Assembly: GCA_024449915.1 (NCBI GenBank)
Contig: JAMZAV010002010.1
Location: 227,584 to 291,583 of the forward strand
Direction: 5' to 3'
From: Sweltsa coloradensis
Taxonomy: Eukaryota; Arthropoda; Insecta; Plecoptera; Chloroperlidae
DNA: 64,000 nucleotides
In this document: one piece after another, positions 1 to 11,732 of the stretch
How positions within the stretch are numbered: position 1 is the stretch's first letter
Layout of the letters: every line of letters starts with the position of its first letter
Translations under genes and position numbers: made by a program
Notes under the pieces: generated by a model
What the model was told of the DNA's origin: nothing
The model's database searches: none
What the model saw: only the letters and a program-made list of their open reading frames with translations

Positions 1-490
1 GGCGAAAAGTTGATTAAATGAAAGAGAAACTTAAATAAAAACAGAAGATTTTTTAAAAATAATTTACGGGACAATAGATCCCTTTGGCCATTATATGCAA
101 ATTTTGGTCAATAAGAAATGTAATGTTGTAGGTGCAACACTTAATTTTGAGATTCGATTTTTTTAGTTGTTTAAACACCTGACAAATTATGAATTAACGT
201 TTGATGTACGATTTTTTTCGTCCACCGGTTCATAACTTTAAATTGTTCCATGTGAAAAAATCGCACGTCGAACATTATTTCAGAAAATTATTATCCCTAT
301 ATTTACAAAGGTGTGTAGGCCTATAAACAATTAAAAAAAATCATAGCTCAAAATTAAGTATTGCACCTACCTAGAACTTTCCTCTTCTAATTGACTCAAA
401 ATTCGCAAATAATGACCAAAAGGGAGATATTTTAAAGTCTATATTTTTTAAAATTCAAGTTTATCTTTCATTCAACCAAGTTTCAGCCAT
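1..490. repeat. Long inverted repeat (fold-back element), cut by the window edge
   Basis: The two halves are imperfect reverse complements around a centre near 245. Bases 3-60 pair with about 430-487, and 76-105 (CCCTTTGGCCATTAT) pairs with 405-433 (ATAATGACCAAAAGGG). The inner part 148-180 (GGTGCAACACTTAATTTTG) pairs with 350-372 (CAAAATTAAGTATTGCACC). Arms are about 240 bp. No coding potential is seen. The arms may extend left of the window, so terminal sequence and target duplication cannot be read. Confidence 0.75.
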
Positions 491-596
491 TTTCCTTTGA
501 CTTTCAAAGTATCGGTAAGAGTTCTATAAAAAAATATCTTTAATTTTATTTCGTACATTGTGGTTGTATGTATCTATTGCTTCATATACCCTTTGC

Positions 597-1384
597 TGGA
601 TGAGCGTAGCGAGCGAAGCGAAGATTCCATTTCACTACACTGGAGAAAAAAATCCGGAATGTTTTTTTTTTTTTTCCCTTTTTTTTTTTTGTATTTTTGT
701 CTGTTTGTTAGCACGATTTCGGCTAAACCGATACTCCGATTGCGATGAAATTTTATGGAGGTCTTCGAAATCTCTGAACTTAGAACTGCCACGTTTTTGA
801 GCACAATCGAAAAAAAATTTCTCATGAAAATCGCAATTTTACGATTTTTTTCGATTTTTAAAATTTCTTCGACTTACAACACCTACATGCTTTGTCCGAT
901 TGTAATGATTTTTTCACAGAACCTTAATTTTATGAATTGATATATTCGTGTAAAATTTGAGCGTTTTCAAAAAAATATTTTTTACGAAAATCGCAAATTT
1001 ACGACTTTTTTCAATTTTTAAAATTTCTCCAGCTTATATCACCTACATCCTTTATCCTATTGTAATGATTTTTTTACAGAACCTTAATTTTATGAATAAA
1101 TATATTCGTGTAAAATTTGTGTGCAATCGAATAATTATTTCTATGAAAATTTCAATATTCGTTTTTTCCTTTTTTAAAATTACGATTAATTAAAAAAAAA
1201 AAATTAAGTTAATTTTTTATTAAATTAAATTAATTTTTTTATTAAATTTAATTTAATTTTAAAAATATCTTCAACTTAGTAATGATTTTTTCACAGAACA
1301 ACAGTAAATCCGCATAACACATGGCAGCTCAATGCACCAATTACGCTCATCCAACAACGCGGCGGGACTTAAGCGTTTTCCTAG
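597..1384 (+). mobile_element. Helitron-like (Helentron/HINE-type) non-autonomous element, family 1
   Basis: The 5' end is TGGATGAGCGTAGCGAGCG. It recurs inverted at 1343-1353 (ACGCTCATCCA), followed by the hairpin AACGC...GCGTT and the terminal CTAG at 1381-1384, next to T. Inside are a T-rich tract at 662-692 and several repeats of a segment ending in TTCACAGAACCTTAATTTTATGAAT. No Rep/helicase coding region is present, so it cannot move by itself. The ends match family 1 copies elsewhere in the window. Confidence 0.7.
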
Positions 1385-1752
1385 TATTTAGTGTCATTAA
1401 ATAAATGATTGACCTTCCTATGTTTGTCGTAGAATAAACTTATGATTAAACTAAATCTATTTATAAGAAAGCATTGCGTAATCTGCTTAAGCACTAAGAA
1501 AACGTAAAATAAATACATAATTTGACACTTAAACAAAATCATGAACCATACAAATCCATTTGGCATATTAACTTATTTCTGAAACTTTGTTAAAAAGTGT
1601 ATCAATATGACACCTTATATATTATTACACCATGAAATATGTGCAAACTTTCATATCAACCAAAGCACCATTCGGGCATTGACATGAGAAAATTCTCCTG
1701 GGAATCGCTGGTATAGTTGTTTCTTAATAATAAAGGCCCTGGCTACACTTAT
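1385..1752. other. No gene recognised
   Basis: AT-rich sequence between two mobile elements, inside the large second intron of the minus-strand cuticular gene. I see no coding exon, RNA or repeat here. Confidence 0.5.
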
Positions 1753-2394
1753 TAAAGGGGCTAAAAAACCCAAAAATTATTTTTTACCACGTGATCTATA
1801 GCACAATACTACACTTAAATGACCGTGAAAAAATTATATCTTGTAAGTGTGATTTAACACCAATTTTTTAAATTTTTTTGGTCCAGAAATTGGCGAAAAT
1901 TGGTGTTTTGGAAAATTTCCTAAATCGGCTTTAACCTGCTTCTTGTTTGGTCCACATAGATACTAGAGCATAGTACCAATCTAAAATGCCCCTTTATAAC
2001 ATCGTGTCTTGAAACTGTGCCCAAATATACCCTCAAACACGCAAAAATATGCATTCCAAAATCACACCCCATCTTGGTAATCAGCATATTTTGACCGAAC
2101 TACTTGCCCAAATTACAAAACAAAATATAGAGAATTTACAGAAAAGGCTGTAGAGTACGTCAATAATGGCCAATATTTTTTTGGATCAAAATCCTCCAAG
2201 GTCACGGGGCATAAAGATCGTCCCCATGTTATTTCTTATGGGAGATTTTTGCCGATGGGACCTAGCTCGAAAAATGTCATGTTTGACAATTTTTTGGGAG
2301 GTCATGGTGGCCCCAATAAATTTTTTGTTAATTGCTAAATTCATTACTAGTTTGCCTGAATGAAATACATTTTTTGAGTTTAGCGGTTAAATAC
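1753..2394 (+). mobile_element. TTAA-flanked MITE (piggyBac-like), copy 1
   Basis: Begins TTAAAGGGGCTAAAAAACCC and shares most of its length with the copies at 6956-7600, 40135-40787, 48350-48893 and 52310-52850. Shared internal words include ACACTTAAATGACCG, GCATTCCAAAATCACACCCC and CCTCCAAGGTCACGGGGCAT. The right end is disturbed by the neighbouring fold-back element. The best-preserved copy shows AGGGG/CCCCT ends flanked by TTAA, as known for piggyBac-type elements. No transposase gene. Confidence 0.65.
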
Positions 2395-3050
2395 CCACCG
2401 GCACCTTAACTCTAAACTTCTATGTTAATGAACGAAGACTTTTGAGCATTTGTTCGATTTTAATTAAAATTCAAAAAAAACTTTTCTTTTTTACCATTGT
2501 TTTGCGGTGCTGTAAGTTTTCATTGTTCAAATAAATGAGTGGGACTTTTCATCGATTGTCTTCAATAATGATCCAAAATATTCAGATGATAGCTTATTTT
2601 AAAGAGGAGACTTTGATTTCAGGGAATTTCTTAATTTTTCTTTCTGACGTTGTACTGAGAATAAATTTTTGAATTGACAAAACAAATAGAAATTCAGAAA
2701 ATATATAGAAGAAAATTGTTTAAATTATTGAATCTCAAGCTTGTAATCTAATATCAATAAAAATATCCTTAAATTGATTTTTTTTTAAATGAAATCGAAG
2801 CTATGTCACCTCTTTAAAATAAGCTATCACCTGAATATTTTGGATCATTATTGAAGACAATCGATGGAAAGTCCCACTCATTGTTATTTGAACAAAAAAA
2901 AACTTAGAACATCTCCAAATAAAAGTTTAAAAAAAAGTTTTGAATTAGTTTTGAATTATAATTAGCTATTGCACAAATTTTCAAGAGTTTCGTTCATAAA
3001 AACATAGAAGTTAAGAGTTATGGTGGAAAAGTTAAGTTATGGTGGTGTCC
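2395..3050. repeat. Fold-back MITE with arms of about 230 bp
   Basis: Bases 2402-2440 (CTTCTATGTTAATGAACG) pair with 2985-3020 (CGTTCATAAAAACATAGAAG). Bases 2540-2605 (GAGTGGGACTTTTCATCG, TGATCCAAAATATTCAG) pair with 2837-2885. A central part of about 200 bp is single copy. The element ends about 30 bp from the exon 2 splice donor of the minus-strand cuticular gene, inside its intron. Confidence 0.75.
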
Positions 3051-3079
3051 TGCCTTAACGGAGTGTGATATTTACTTAC

Positions 3080-4934
3080 GTAATGATCATCAGGCTGATC
3101 ATGATGATTCTGATCTTGAAGATCATTGTTGTCAATACTGTCATAGTCACTAGGTATAACTGCAGCGTGGACACAAGCAGCTAGCGCCAACAAGGCCACT
3201 GCGGCAAGTAACTGAAACAAGAGACATGAGATAGTGATGGGATCGTATATCCAGGAGGAACTTCTATAACCGCGGTGTGTGATCCTCTTCAGGTAACTAA
3301 CAAGGTTATTAGGGTGTTTGGCATATGTGAAGGGATGTCCAAGGACTGTATACAAGAGGATTCAATGCCTAACGACTGAAGAAAACATTGGACAACTTTC
3401 AGTCAGGATTGCCGGTGGCTGGACTCAACCGTGACCTCCTGATAAGAGAATCGTGTGTTGAAAATGATGCAATCGTCGCGTTGGTGGATGAGCGAATTTG
3501 GCCTTTCTCCCTGCATTCCCACACATAAAAAATTCGTAAGTGTGATTTTTGCTAGAAATATTTATTTCAAGTGTACCCAAGAAACAAAGAAAAAATGTGT
3601 TTGTTCATGTTTCATTATTTTCAAATCAAAGTTCGAGAAGCAGAAGAAGTAATAGGGTGTCGGGCAATTAGGAATGACTATCCATAGCGCTGTAAGTAGG
3701 GCTTTATCCGCGAAGTAGTCTGACTGAAGACAAAACTTTAAAAATATAATTTCAGCCTGGATTGCCAGTGGCTGGTATCGATTCGATGACATCCTTTATA
3801 AGATGCTCCCCACTGAAAATCGATCCTGCTCTCCTCCACCCCTTCTCACTCCTATGATTTTATTGTTTATTATTATTTAAGATTTTATTAATTTCTCGTT
3901 GTCTTCACGAGATTGTCACATATGTGTACTCCTTGTCATGTTGGATGTACTGATATGCTGTTTATTGTCACCGTGTATTCTAACCACAAGCTCACAGTGT
4001 GGCCAACTGTCTCGCATGAACTCTGAGAATATAGATTCCTGGTTGTCCAACATAACAAAAATACAGCATATCAGTATCACCAACATGACAAGAAGTGCAC
4101 ACTGCACATATGTGACAGAGACAGTCATGAATTCTGCACGCTCGTAAGTTCTCGCATTAATTTGTACAACGCTCTGGAGAAAATTTGAAATTACATATGC
4201 GTATTCTAAAATGCACAAAACACTGACATTTTTACACAGAACTACATACAATTCTGTTTTTGTATGTTGTTCTGAATAAAAAAAGTCCGTGGTCTGAAGA
4301 GTCTCTCTTACGAAACATGTTCAAAATAGTTCTGAATGAAGTTCTACAACTTAATTACCAAACGGTACAACGTTAATATTATTGATTGAACTCAAATACT
4401 CATAACTTTGAAGGCCATGCACAAATTAATGTGCAACTCTTACCATTGGCTCTTACCAATGCACAGAGAAAACGAATCAAGCCGGCTGGAACGAAATATA
4501 AAGCCATTTTATTCTTCAAAACCTAAATTCAATAACTCTTATAATATTGCATGTAGGTTTATCAAAAATAAGGAGCACTATTTTAAAACACATGAACTTA
4601 AACATACCTGATTCTATATCCTACAAGACTTGTATCTATTTAAGGTTGTCATCAGTTTTTATAGTGCATTTGATTTTTGCAATAATTCTTATTAAATGCT
4701 ACTGTATGATACGATTTTGCAAACGGCACATACGAACACATAGGCCTACCCATAGTAAGCTATGCCTGATTTCCTTATTTACAACTAACTAAAAATAAAC
4801 TAAATATATAAAAATAATATTATATAATATTATGTCATAATATATCATATTGTTTGATTATGACGTTTAATCGAAATTGAAACTAACGTGACAAATAAAG
4901 TAAAAATAGGTCAGTAACTTACCCTTATTTTCAT
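3080..4934 (-). CDS. Cuticular protein gene, exons 1-2 (3' exon off the left edge)
   Basis: Predicted structural cuticle protein, secreted by epidermal cells. Exon 1 is 4923-4934 (Met-Lys-Ile-Arg), with donor GTAAGT. Exon 2 is 3080-3211, after a TTTCAG acceptor and before a GTAAGT donor. Both junctions are phase 0, as in the complete cuticular gene at 8540. Exon 2 encodes a hydrophobic leader (LLAAVALLALAACVHA) and then an acidic, His/Asp/Gln-rich stretch ending DDHY. The chitin-binding Rebers-Riddiford exon expected next is not found down to base 1, so it should lie left of the window. Intron 1 (1.7 kb) holds a fold-back element, and intron 2 is full of mobile elements. The assignment rests on the shared exon layout (4-residue first exon, leader exon ending HY) and on the divergent partner; without the third exon it remains an inference. 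Another small secreted protein is the alternative. Confidence 0.7.
3395..3790. repeat. Two related short interspersed fragments (GATTGCCGGTGGCTGG)
   Basis: The words GATTGCCGGTGGCTGG (near 3408) and GATTGCCAGTGGCTGG (near 3760) sit in related contexts (TTTCAGTCAGGATTG / TTTCAGCCTGGATTG). A similar word follows a tRNA-like B box in the minus-strand fragment at 52110-52240. These are probably tails of one tRNA-derived SINE family; the family boundaries are not resolved. Confidence 0.35.
3914..4118. repeat. Short fold-back element
   Basis: The left arm (TGTCACATATGTG, then CTTGTCATGTTGG, CTGATATGCTGT) is mirrored by the right arm (ACAGCATATCAG, CCAACATGACAAG, CACATATGTGACA). Arms are about 75 bp with a loop of about 55 bp. 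It lies in intron 1 of the minus-strand cuticular gene. Confidence 0.75.
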
Positions 4935-4995
4935 GGTGATTGCGACTACACCGGACAAAAGTCGTGTTGTGAATAAAAAAATGTATGGAATTTTA

Positions 4996-5005
4996 CTTTA
5001 TATAC
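4996..5005 (-). promoter_or_regulatory. TATA box of the minus-strand cuticular gene
   Basis: On the minus strand this reads GTATATAAAG, about 60 bp upstream of the ATG at 4934. A start near 4970-4975 (in ATTCACAACAC) would be at the usual spacing of about 30 bp. Confidence 0.65.
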
Positions 5006-5319
5006 TTGACTAATAAATGCAAATCACATTTTTTAAATCACACATTAAACTAACGAAGTATTTGAAATAATGAACACAAATGATTGGGAGAAAGTGCGAT
5101 ACTGGTAATATATTACATATGAATAGGAAATTAAGTAATAATTTTTTTATTATTATTGGCTTATTAATTCTGGTATCATCGCAGGCATGCGGAAATAATT
5201 ACCAAAATTATAAACATAATGCGTTAGGTTTGCTTCCATGGTTTAAACCGTAGCGAACGATTGTAAGTGTTTTAAATTGCGTTTGTAAAACACTAGTACT
5301 TGTTAACCGGAGAATGATA

Positions 5320-5482
5320 AAATACACTTCTTACTCCCTGAACAAAACAAGGATAAAAAAATAGAATCTCGCTTCTGAGGAAGGTAACGTATGTCACCGA
5401 AATATTACGCAGCAGTGTGCTGTGCTGTGTGAGTGCTGTACTATTGTTTTTAACAGTGTTTTGTTCAGGAAGTAAGAAGTGA
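5320..5482. repeat. Short fold-back element between the divergent cuticular genes
   Basis: CACTTCTTACTCCCTGAACA (5325-5344) is mirrored by TGTTCAGGAAGTAAGAAGTG (5461-5480), giving arms of about 27 bp around a loop of about 115 bp. Confidence 0.65.
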
Positions 5483-5779
5483 ACTTCAAATTACGATTAC
5501 CTAACGGGTTTATTTCTTTGAGAAACTATATTTTAAACAACAATGAAAACAGATAAAAGGGAAGAATGTTTGCCAATGGCAGTTCAATTTCTTTTTGGGA
5601 GCGCCCATCCTTCGACCTCATAGATTCCAAAATGAATGATATCCCAAATTGACAATTTCAGCTTTTCGTGTTGTTATTCCTTCAAAGAACGTGATTTTTG
5701 TACCCATTACTTTAAGCCATGAGTTTTCTTTTGGCCTCTTGATATTTGTGTATTAAATTCAACCAGAACTAAGCAATAA

Positions 5780-6145
5780 GCGTCTCTGCTTCCGATGCAG
5801 AAGGTCCAGGGTTCGATTCCCACTAAAGGCAGAAGTTTTGAAACTTCTGATTTGGACTTAAGTCCATCAGTCTTGGGCTAGGAATTTGTAAACTATGACT
5901 TTGGAGCGTCCTAGCAATGAGGCACATAATAGATTGAAAGTTGTTCTGACTTCTGAATCGGTCTTGTTGATTCTGGCGTTGATCCGCGGGTGTTCGCACT
6001 TTCCATACCACTGCTTGCTATATTTTCTATTAAAAATATCGATCTTTGGTTGGTTACTATCGCTCACTCGCCGATTACGTCAGAGCCTACAGTGTTGGCT
6101 TGGTCGCTTTAGATTAATGTCCCCTACAAAAAATCAGTTATGACG
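5780..6145 (+). mobile_element. tRNA-derived SINE, copy 1 (head partly lost)
   Basis: A pol III B-box word (GGTTCGATTCC, near 5812) follows GATGCAGAAGGTCC. The body then matches the SINE at 57155-57535 in reverse: shared words include GTTGATTCTGGCGTTGAT, CCGCGGGTGTTCGCAC, TTGGTCGCTTTAG and ATCAGTTATG. The A box is degenerate. It lies between the divergent cuticular genes. Confidence 0.65.
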
Positions 6146-6955
6146 GAGTGGGTAGACTCAAAACACGAATTTTTCATTATTTTATTTAATAATTTTTTTT
6201 TTGATTATTCACCATATTTAAGAAATCATCTCAGAAAGCCTCGTTATACGCACAATAATTGATTTTTAACCTATGCGAATGTTTTCCGGTAGAGTGTGTT
6301 ACGCCTAGTTAGCGCCGAACGACATGATCGGGTTATGTAAGAGCGAGACGCGTGGTCGCGCTAGGTGGACAAACAGAGCACTTCTTGTCGCTACGTGAGG
6401 CGGGGTACGCTCGTAATGAGCGAAGTGGGGAGGACAAAAAACATCTACGTGACACAGGGAGGCAGGATTGTTCCAACGCAGTTGCCACAGCGCGAATATT
6501 AAACCACAATACATTTGATTTGGTTGAGTTGAGACAATGATGATGTTGCATGGATGTAATCGTTTCCACTACCGCATTGTTGTTACAGCATTTGGTATAG
6601 GACATGCGTTTTAGGCAAATTGATGTTCGCTCGGCCGACTGACACCACAGGTGTTTGGAATTTTGAACATATGTCACGAATGTTGAGATATAGGGCTCTG
6701 CGGTTACACATTTCCAAATTTTGTTTTAAAATAATTTATACAAAATAAATTAGTTTTCACGAATTTTGATTTTGTTTAAAAACTTCAAAATTGATAATAT
6801 TCGTAATTTTTTTCTGACAGATTAAGACAAAATTTGGAAAATTTTGAGTACAGGGCAATTTATGCATGCTTTATTGACAACTTTGCAAAGTTTCATATAC
6901 GTCGGATGCATCTTGGCCGAGCAAATAGCTATTTGCTAACTTGCCAAAATGTGTT
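6146..6955. other. No gene recognised
   Basis: Bases 6290-6700 are more GC-rich than their surroundings and open in several frames, but no frame shows a recognisable domain, splice pattern or start context. The rest is AT-rich. It may be an old mobile element. Confidence 0.4.
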
Positions 6956-7600
6956 TAAAGGGGCTACAAACCCAAAAATTATTTTTACCACATAATCTGT
7001 AGCATATTACTACACTTAAATGACCGTTTGAAAAATTATGTCTTGAAACTGTGATTTTATATGAATTTTTCATTTTTTTTCCAGATAATAGCGGAAATTG
7101 GCGTTTGAAGAAATTTCTAAAATCTGCTTTAACCTGCATCCTTTTTGTTCCACATAGATCTAAAATGGCCCTTTGTAACATCGTATCTTGAAATGTAGCA
7201 TCGTATCTTGAAACTGGGCACAAATATACTCTCAAACACGCAAAAATATGCATTCCAAAATCACACCCCTTCTTGGTAATCTGCATAATATTTTGACTGA
7301 ACCACTTCCACTTGCCCGAATTACAAAACAAAATATAGATGATTTACAGGCAGTAGAGTACGTCAATAATGACCAATATTTTTTTGGGTGAAAATCCTCC
7401 AAGGTCACGGGGCATACAGATCGTCCCCATGTTATTTATTATGAGAGATTTTTGCCGATGGGACGTTGCGCGAAAAATACCAAGTTTGACAATTGTTTGG
7501 GGGTCAATGGTGGACCCAATAATTTTTCTGTTTATTTCTAAATTCATTTCTAGCTAGCCTGAATGAAATATATTTTTTTTGAGTTTTGCGGTTGTCCTTA
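6956..7600 (+). mobile_element. TTAA-flanked MITE (piggyBac-like), copy 2
   Basis: Begins TTAAAGGGGCTACAAACCC and ends ...GCGGTTGTCC followed by TTAA. Shares internal words with copies 1 and 3. It carries a local duplication of GCATCGTATCTTGAAA near 7165-7215. No coding capacity. Confidence 0.65.
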
Positions 7601-7714
7601 ACCCATGTGTACGTTTGAAAGACAGCAACGGTGATATTTAACAAACTTGATATTCGCGACTTCAGTTTATATTCGCGTTGGAGGATGAACGTGATGGTTA
7701 ATTTAATTGGGTGT

Positions 7715-7800
7715 GGCTCATGCGTAACGTGTGAGAGTCTTGATTCAGGAGACTACGGGATCGAATCCCGACACTCGAGATCCTGACTTAAATTCTGTTC
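7715..7800 (+). repeat. tRNA-like fragment (probable SINE piece)
   Basis: Contains a good B-box word (GGGATCGAATCCCGAC) followed by a tail similar to that of the minus-strand fragment at 52110-52240 (CCTGACTTAAAT versus CTTGACTGAAAT). No complete cloverleaf can be drawn, so it is not called a tRNA gene. Confidence 0.4.
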
Positions 7801-8459
7801 AAGGTTTCTTCAGTCAGTTCTCCAGCTCCAGTGATCCAGTTTACGAAATATTTCAAAGTGAAATTATAAATAATACTCTTCCAAACAAATTAATTTGTAG
7901 TAAATTCACAAGCATTTATATAATAATAAATAAAACACAAGAATAACGACAAAAGAGATTGCAGAACAACAGTAAACATTTCTTAAAATGTCCATAATGC
8001 TTGCATGTATTTTGTAGTATATATTTTCAATACATTTTATCTAATATTTATTTGATTTCACCAATATTTTTTCCTAGTTTTTTTTTAGTCGTTTACAATT
8101 TAATAAATGTGCACAGGTTGAAATCTACGTTTATTACCGGTACCAACTTAACTAAACTAATACACACATTTAAATTTGCATTCAGAAAATGTTGCCCATT
8201 CTTCTCCCAAAATAATTAATAAATGAACATAATTGATTCTAGTTCACTTCACTCAGTTTCAACTGACAGCACTTTTTACGCAAATTTATAAAAATAATGA
8301 CCTTAAAAAGTTGATCATTCTCAACTTTCTACAACCGATAGAACGTTTTGCCAATCTATCTATTTAATTTCTATTCATTGCTTAATTTCTTTTTGCCGAT
8401 CATGAGTCCACCACACCACAGGTGTGTGGCAACTGGTCTTGGTAATATATTGAGAGTAC

Positions 8460-8500
8460 TATATAAGAACTCAGTTTAGAGGTAAATGTATCATTCAGAC
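8460..8500 (+). promoter_or_regulatory. Core promoter of the plus-strand cuticular gene
   Basis: TATATAAG at 8460-8467 is followed about 30 bp later by an initiator-like TCATTCAGAC at 8491-8500. The ATG is at 8540, giving a 5' UTR of about 45 bp. This is a typical compact insect cuticle-gene promoter. Confidence 0.75.
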
Positions 8501-8539
8501 AACTACCTAGCTTCGCCACACAGCATCAAAGGAATAACC

Positions 8540-10862
8540 ATGTTTATCAAGGTAGGATAAGATACCATAACAGTTTTATGAAAATTATATATAATAATCA
8601 AAATTAATTTGTGCTCAGCTCTTTTCAAATAATTTGAAAAACATAAATCGATTTCAATTAAATAATAATTTATAATAACAAAATTCAATTTCAAATTGAA
8701 ATTGAATAAATTAATAGAAGTGTATTTGAAAAAAGGTGTATTTAATTTGATAATGGTTTTTTAAATAATTTATAAAATGCAGTTCACAAAAATTGCCAGA
8801 TTTCTTTTTTGTAAGCGTTTTGCAGTTTATAAACACCATCAATTTTATTGTATTTTTTAGATTATTATACAAAAATTATCTTAGTCAACACGTTAAGATA
8901 AAATTGATAATTGGTTTAATATACAAGAAATCATTAATTTTTTATTAATTTTGTTATTCAGATTATTTTTCATTAACACACGACAGCTCTTTTTCAAACT
9001 AGTAAGTCACACTGAAGAGGGACATATCGAAATCATCCTCATGAAAATTTTGGAAGTTTCTATAAACTTGTAAAATATGTTGTTGCTATAAACATTTCCT
9101 ATGTTTTTGGCTTAGAATTTTTTACAAATCAAACTTACAAGTTTGATTTTTAGTTACATTTTCAATTACATTTTGAAATTGTTACGAAAGATAATTTAAC
9201 TTTTCACTAGATACGTAATTAATAATCAATGATATGATAAGTTTTCGTAATATGTTAATGTATAAAACAAAACATAAACATACATATTTTTGCCATTAGA
9301 GACAGATAAATCATAATATGACTGAAGGAACTGCAATAACCCTTATCATAATTCCATGAGCAATTGAAGTTAAATGGCGCTCTTTTCGCTGTGGACCCAC
9401 TTACAATATCACACAAAGGTTATTTATTGTTAATTTATTTTTAAGGAGTGAAGTTGTCTGATATGCTGTACTTTTCTGTATGTCCGTCCGTCTGTGCATG
9501 TGTCACATCTCTCGATAAAAACCGAACACGACTTTCAAGTAGCTTGCAGATTTTTTGTTGATATGTTGTCCATCAACAAGGATGTCACAAAGTTTTTGGT
9601 TATGTTGGGGGCAGGGAGTAGGAATAGCCCTTCTTCAAAGTGAAATGTGGAAAACTTGGCACATTCACGGACACCAAGATATTTTATTGCAAGATAAGGT
9701 AGAATTTGAGTACTCTTCTTCAATAATCTTTTGATTAAGTAACTTTGCTTAAAATTTCTCTTCATTCGTACCCGTCGTTGTAGAAAATTTAATAATTTGA
9801 CTTTTTGTTAGTTATAATCAAACTAATCTCATGTTGTATTATATTTTGTGTTTCAGACTACGGCCACCCTCGCTCTGGTAGCGCTAGTTGCTTGCGTCAG
9901 CGCCGGACACTTGGGCGGCTATGGGGGGTACTACGGTGGGCAGGCCGGCCACGGTGGACATGGGGGCTACGCGCCAGCGGAAGAGCATTATGTAAGATTA
10001 AGACCCTGGGACGCACATTGTCTCAAACTCCTCATACTTCCTTAATAAATATAGATGAGAAGGCGTCATGAGGTAGGAAGACAAGGGTGGCCCTTCTTCT
10101 TATTTCAACTTCACTTCATTGTTAGCTTGTTGGCGTTGGCTAGTCCCACCACACTGAGAATCAGTTCTGTAGCTGAATGGTAGACTCTCAATAACAATGT
10201 GTTTAATTTAATTATTTGTTAGTTTATTTGTTTATATTAACAAACGCCAACAGCGTATGAAATTTACCCATAATACTTATTCACTTCTTTACCCCCAATT
10301 TTCACCACAAAATTTAGAACTATGGGAGGTTGTTAATTAAACAGGAACATGCGCATGGCGCGTTTATATCAGAAGCTTTGAAAATTACTAAAAACAACTC
10401 TTCGGTGACATATTTAAGGTTAGTTACTTAAAACAACTATGCAATATTTGGAAAATGTGCTAGATATATGTAGTGATTCTAAGTTCAGTTCTAACGTGCC
10501 AACCACAACCCTATTGTAGAGCTTCAAATGATCCAGAATAAATCTCTGTATTCTGCATGGAAACCTGGTTTGTCCGACATTACGAACGAGGGTAATCATA
10601 TATGTTCCTTTGTCAGGCTCCCCCACACTACAAGTTCGACTACGCCGTCCACGACCCCCACACGGGCGACATCAAGAACCAATGGGAGACGAGGGACGGG
10701 GACGTAGTGAAGGGCAGCTACAGCCTGGTGGAACCCGACGGTACTGTCAGGACTGTCGACTACACCGCAGACGACGTTCACGGCTTCCGAGCGGTCGTCA
10801 GGAAGAGCGGACACGCCCACCACCCTCAAGTATACGGACACGGGCATGGCCACCATTACTAA
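8540..10862 (+). CDS. RR-2 cuticular protein gene (complete, three exons)
   Basis: Structural protein of the chitinous cuticle. Exons are 8540-8551 (Met-Phe-Ile-Lys, donor GTAGG), 9857-9991 (acceptor TTTCAG, donor GTAAG) and 10617-10862 (acceptor TGTCAG, stop TAA). All junctions are phase 0 and the protein is 130 residues. Residues 1-20 form a signal peptide ([12 protein letters not shown]), with likely cleavage before Gly21. Residues 21-49 are Gly/Tyr/His-rich and end EEHY. Residues 52-115 form the Rebers-Riddiford chitin-binding domain of the RR-2 class ([47 protein letters not shown]). The tail is His/Gly-rich. The extra short first exon is normal for this family. Coding exons are much more GC-rich than their introns. 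Intron 1 (1.3 kb) and intron 2 (0.6 kb) contain no recognised gene. The gene diverges from the similar minus-strand gene at 4934, which suggests a local duplication. Confidence 0.95.
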
Positions 10863-11056
10863 ACGATCATTATCATAAACACAAAGATTTTATATTGTTG
10901 CAACGTTTTTTTTTAATGTTTGTTTTTTGTTTTTGTTTCTTTACCTTTTTTCATATTATTAATTGTATGACAAATTTTATTCATAGTTGCTTAATTGGTA
11001 AGACTGCATCTTATGTTTTGATAATGACTGACTGTATTTGAATGTTAAATTATTGC

Positions 11057-11062
11057 AATAAA
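11057..11062 (+). terminator. Polyadenylation signal of the RR-2 gene
   Basis: AATAAA about 195 bp after the stop codon at 10862, the first canonical signal downstream on this strand. Confidence 0.6.
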
Positions 11063-11555
11063 TGGATAAATATTAATTTAAAGTTGCTGAAAGAGTTTTA
11101 TTTTTCTCATTATCCCAAGTTCCTTCAAAATATGCTTGTCTCCCACGTTCCAAATGATTTCAACCCGAGTCCTCGGAATTGTGTGTGGGTTAAAAGAAAT
11201 TCTTTGTGTAGATGTGTTTGGGTTGAGAAGGTTAGGTAAATGTGTATTTCGAGCAGTATTATTAATAATAAATAAGCAGAAACACATCGCACTCCATTAC
11301 AAATCGATCGCTAACGTCACAGCTCCAAAGAGCGTAAACGACCTTGAGGTTGTTATGAAAGATGTTCCAATCGACCAACCGTCACAGTCCGTGTGTTTCA
11401 CGCTTGGCGGTTCGCATAATCATTTGGAGCAACATTTCTACGATCATTTGCTCCAGCGGGTTTGTTTACATTCACTTTTATTCAACCAATACGTCTTGAC
11501 AGGTGCATATGTTGAACAGAGGGTGGACAACGAGAATGCAATAACCCCAAATTTT

Positions 11556-11625
11556 ATCATTATTTTTATTTATTTAGCGTTTATCATATTCAGTTAAAAA
11601 ACGGATTTACAAAGGAGATATAAAG
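11556..11625 (-). mobile_element. 3'-end fragment of the (AAAT)n-tailed LINE family
   Basis: TTTATTTATTTAGCG...ATTCAGTTAAAAAACGGATTTACAAAGG is a diverged reverse complement of the 3' end of the LINE at 37.5-39.6 kb. Confidence 0.5.
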
Positions 11626-11726
11626 GATGAAGGAGATGATAAATGTAAAATCACATAAATAGAGACAAATTCGAAAGTGTAATTAAAATGTGTAACATCA
11701 TGTCGTGGTCTGAAAAATACAATCAT

Positions 11727-11732
11727 TTTATT
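11727..11732 (-). terminator. Candidate poly(A) signal of the small secreted-protein gene
   Basis: AATAAA on the minus strand, about 90 bp past the TAG stop at 11822-11824. Confidence 0.45.

Noticed and set aside
560..825. Short Phe- or Lys-rich open frames at 560-825 (also at 23686-23960, 29075-29350, 42612-42846, 54175-54424)
   Set aside because: They arise from the T-run and flanking repeats of Helitron-like elements.
3899..4251. Open frames on both strands at 3899-4251
   Set aside because: The sequence is a fold-back element, so mirrored open frames are expected.
5823..6143. Open frames on both strands at 5823-6143
   Set aside because: They lie in a tRNA-derived SINE that recurs at 57.2 kb.
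11136..11597. Plus-strand open frame of 153 codons downstream of the RR-2 gene
   Set aside because: Overlaps the gene's 3' flank and a LINE fragment; no recognisable domain and no promoter. Not strong enough to call.
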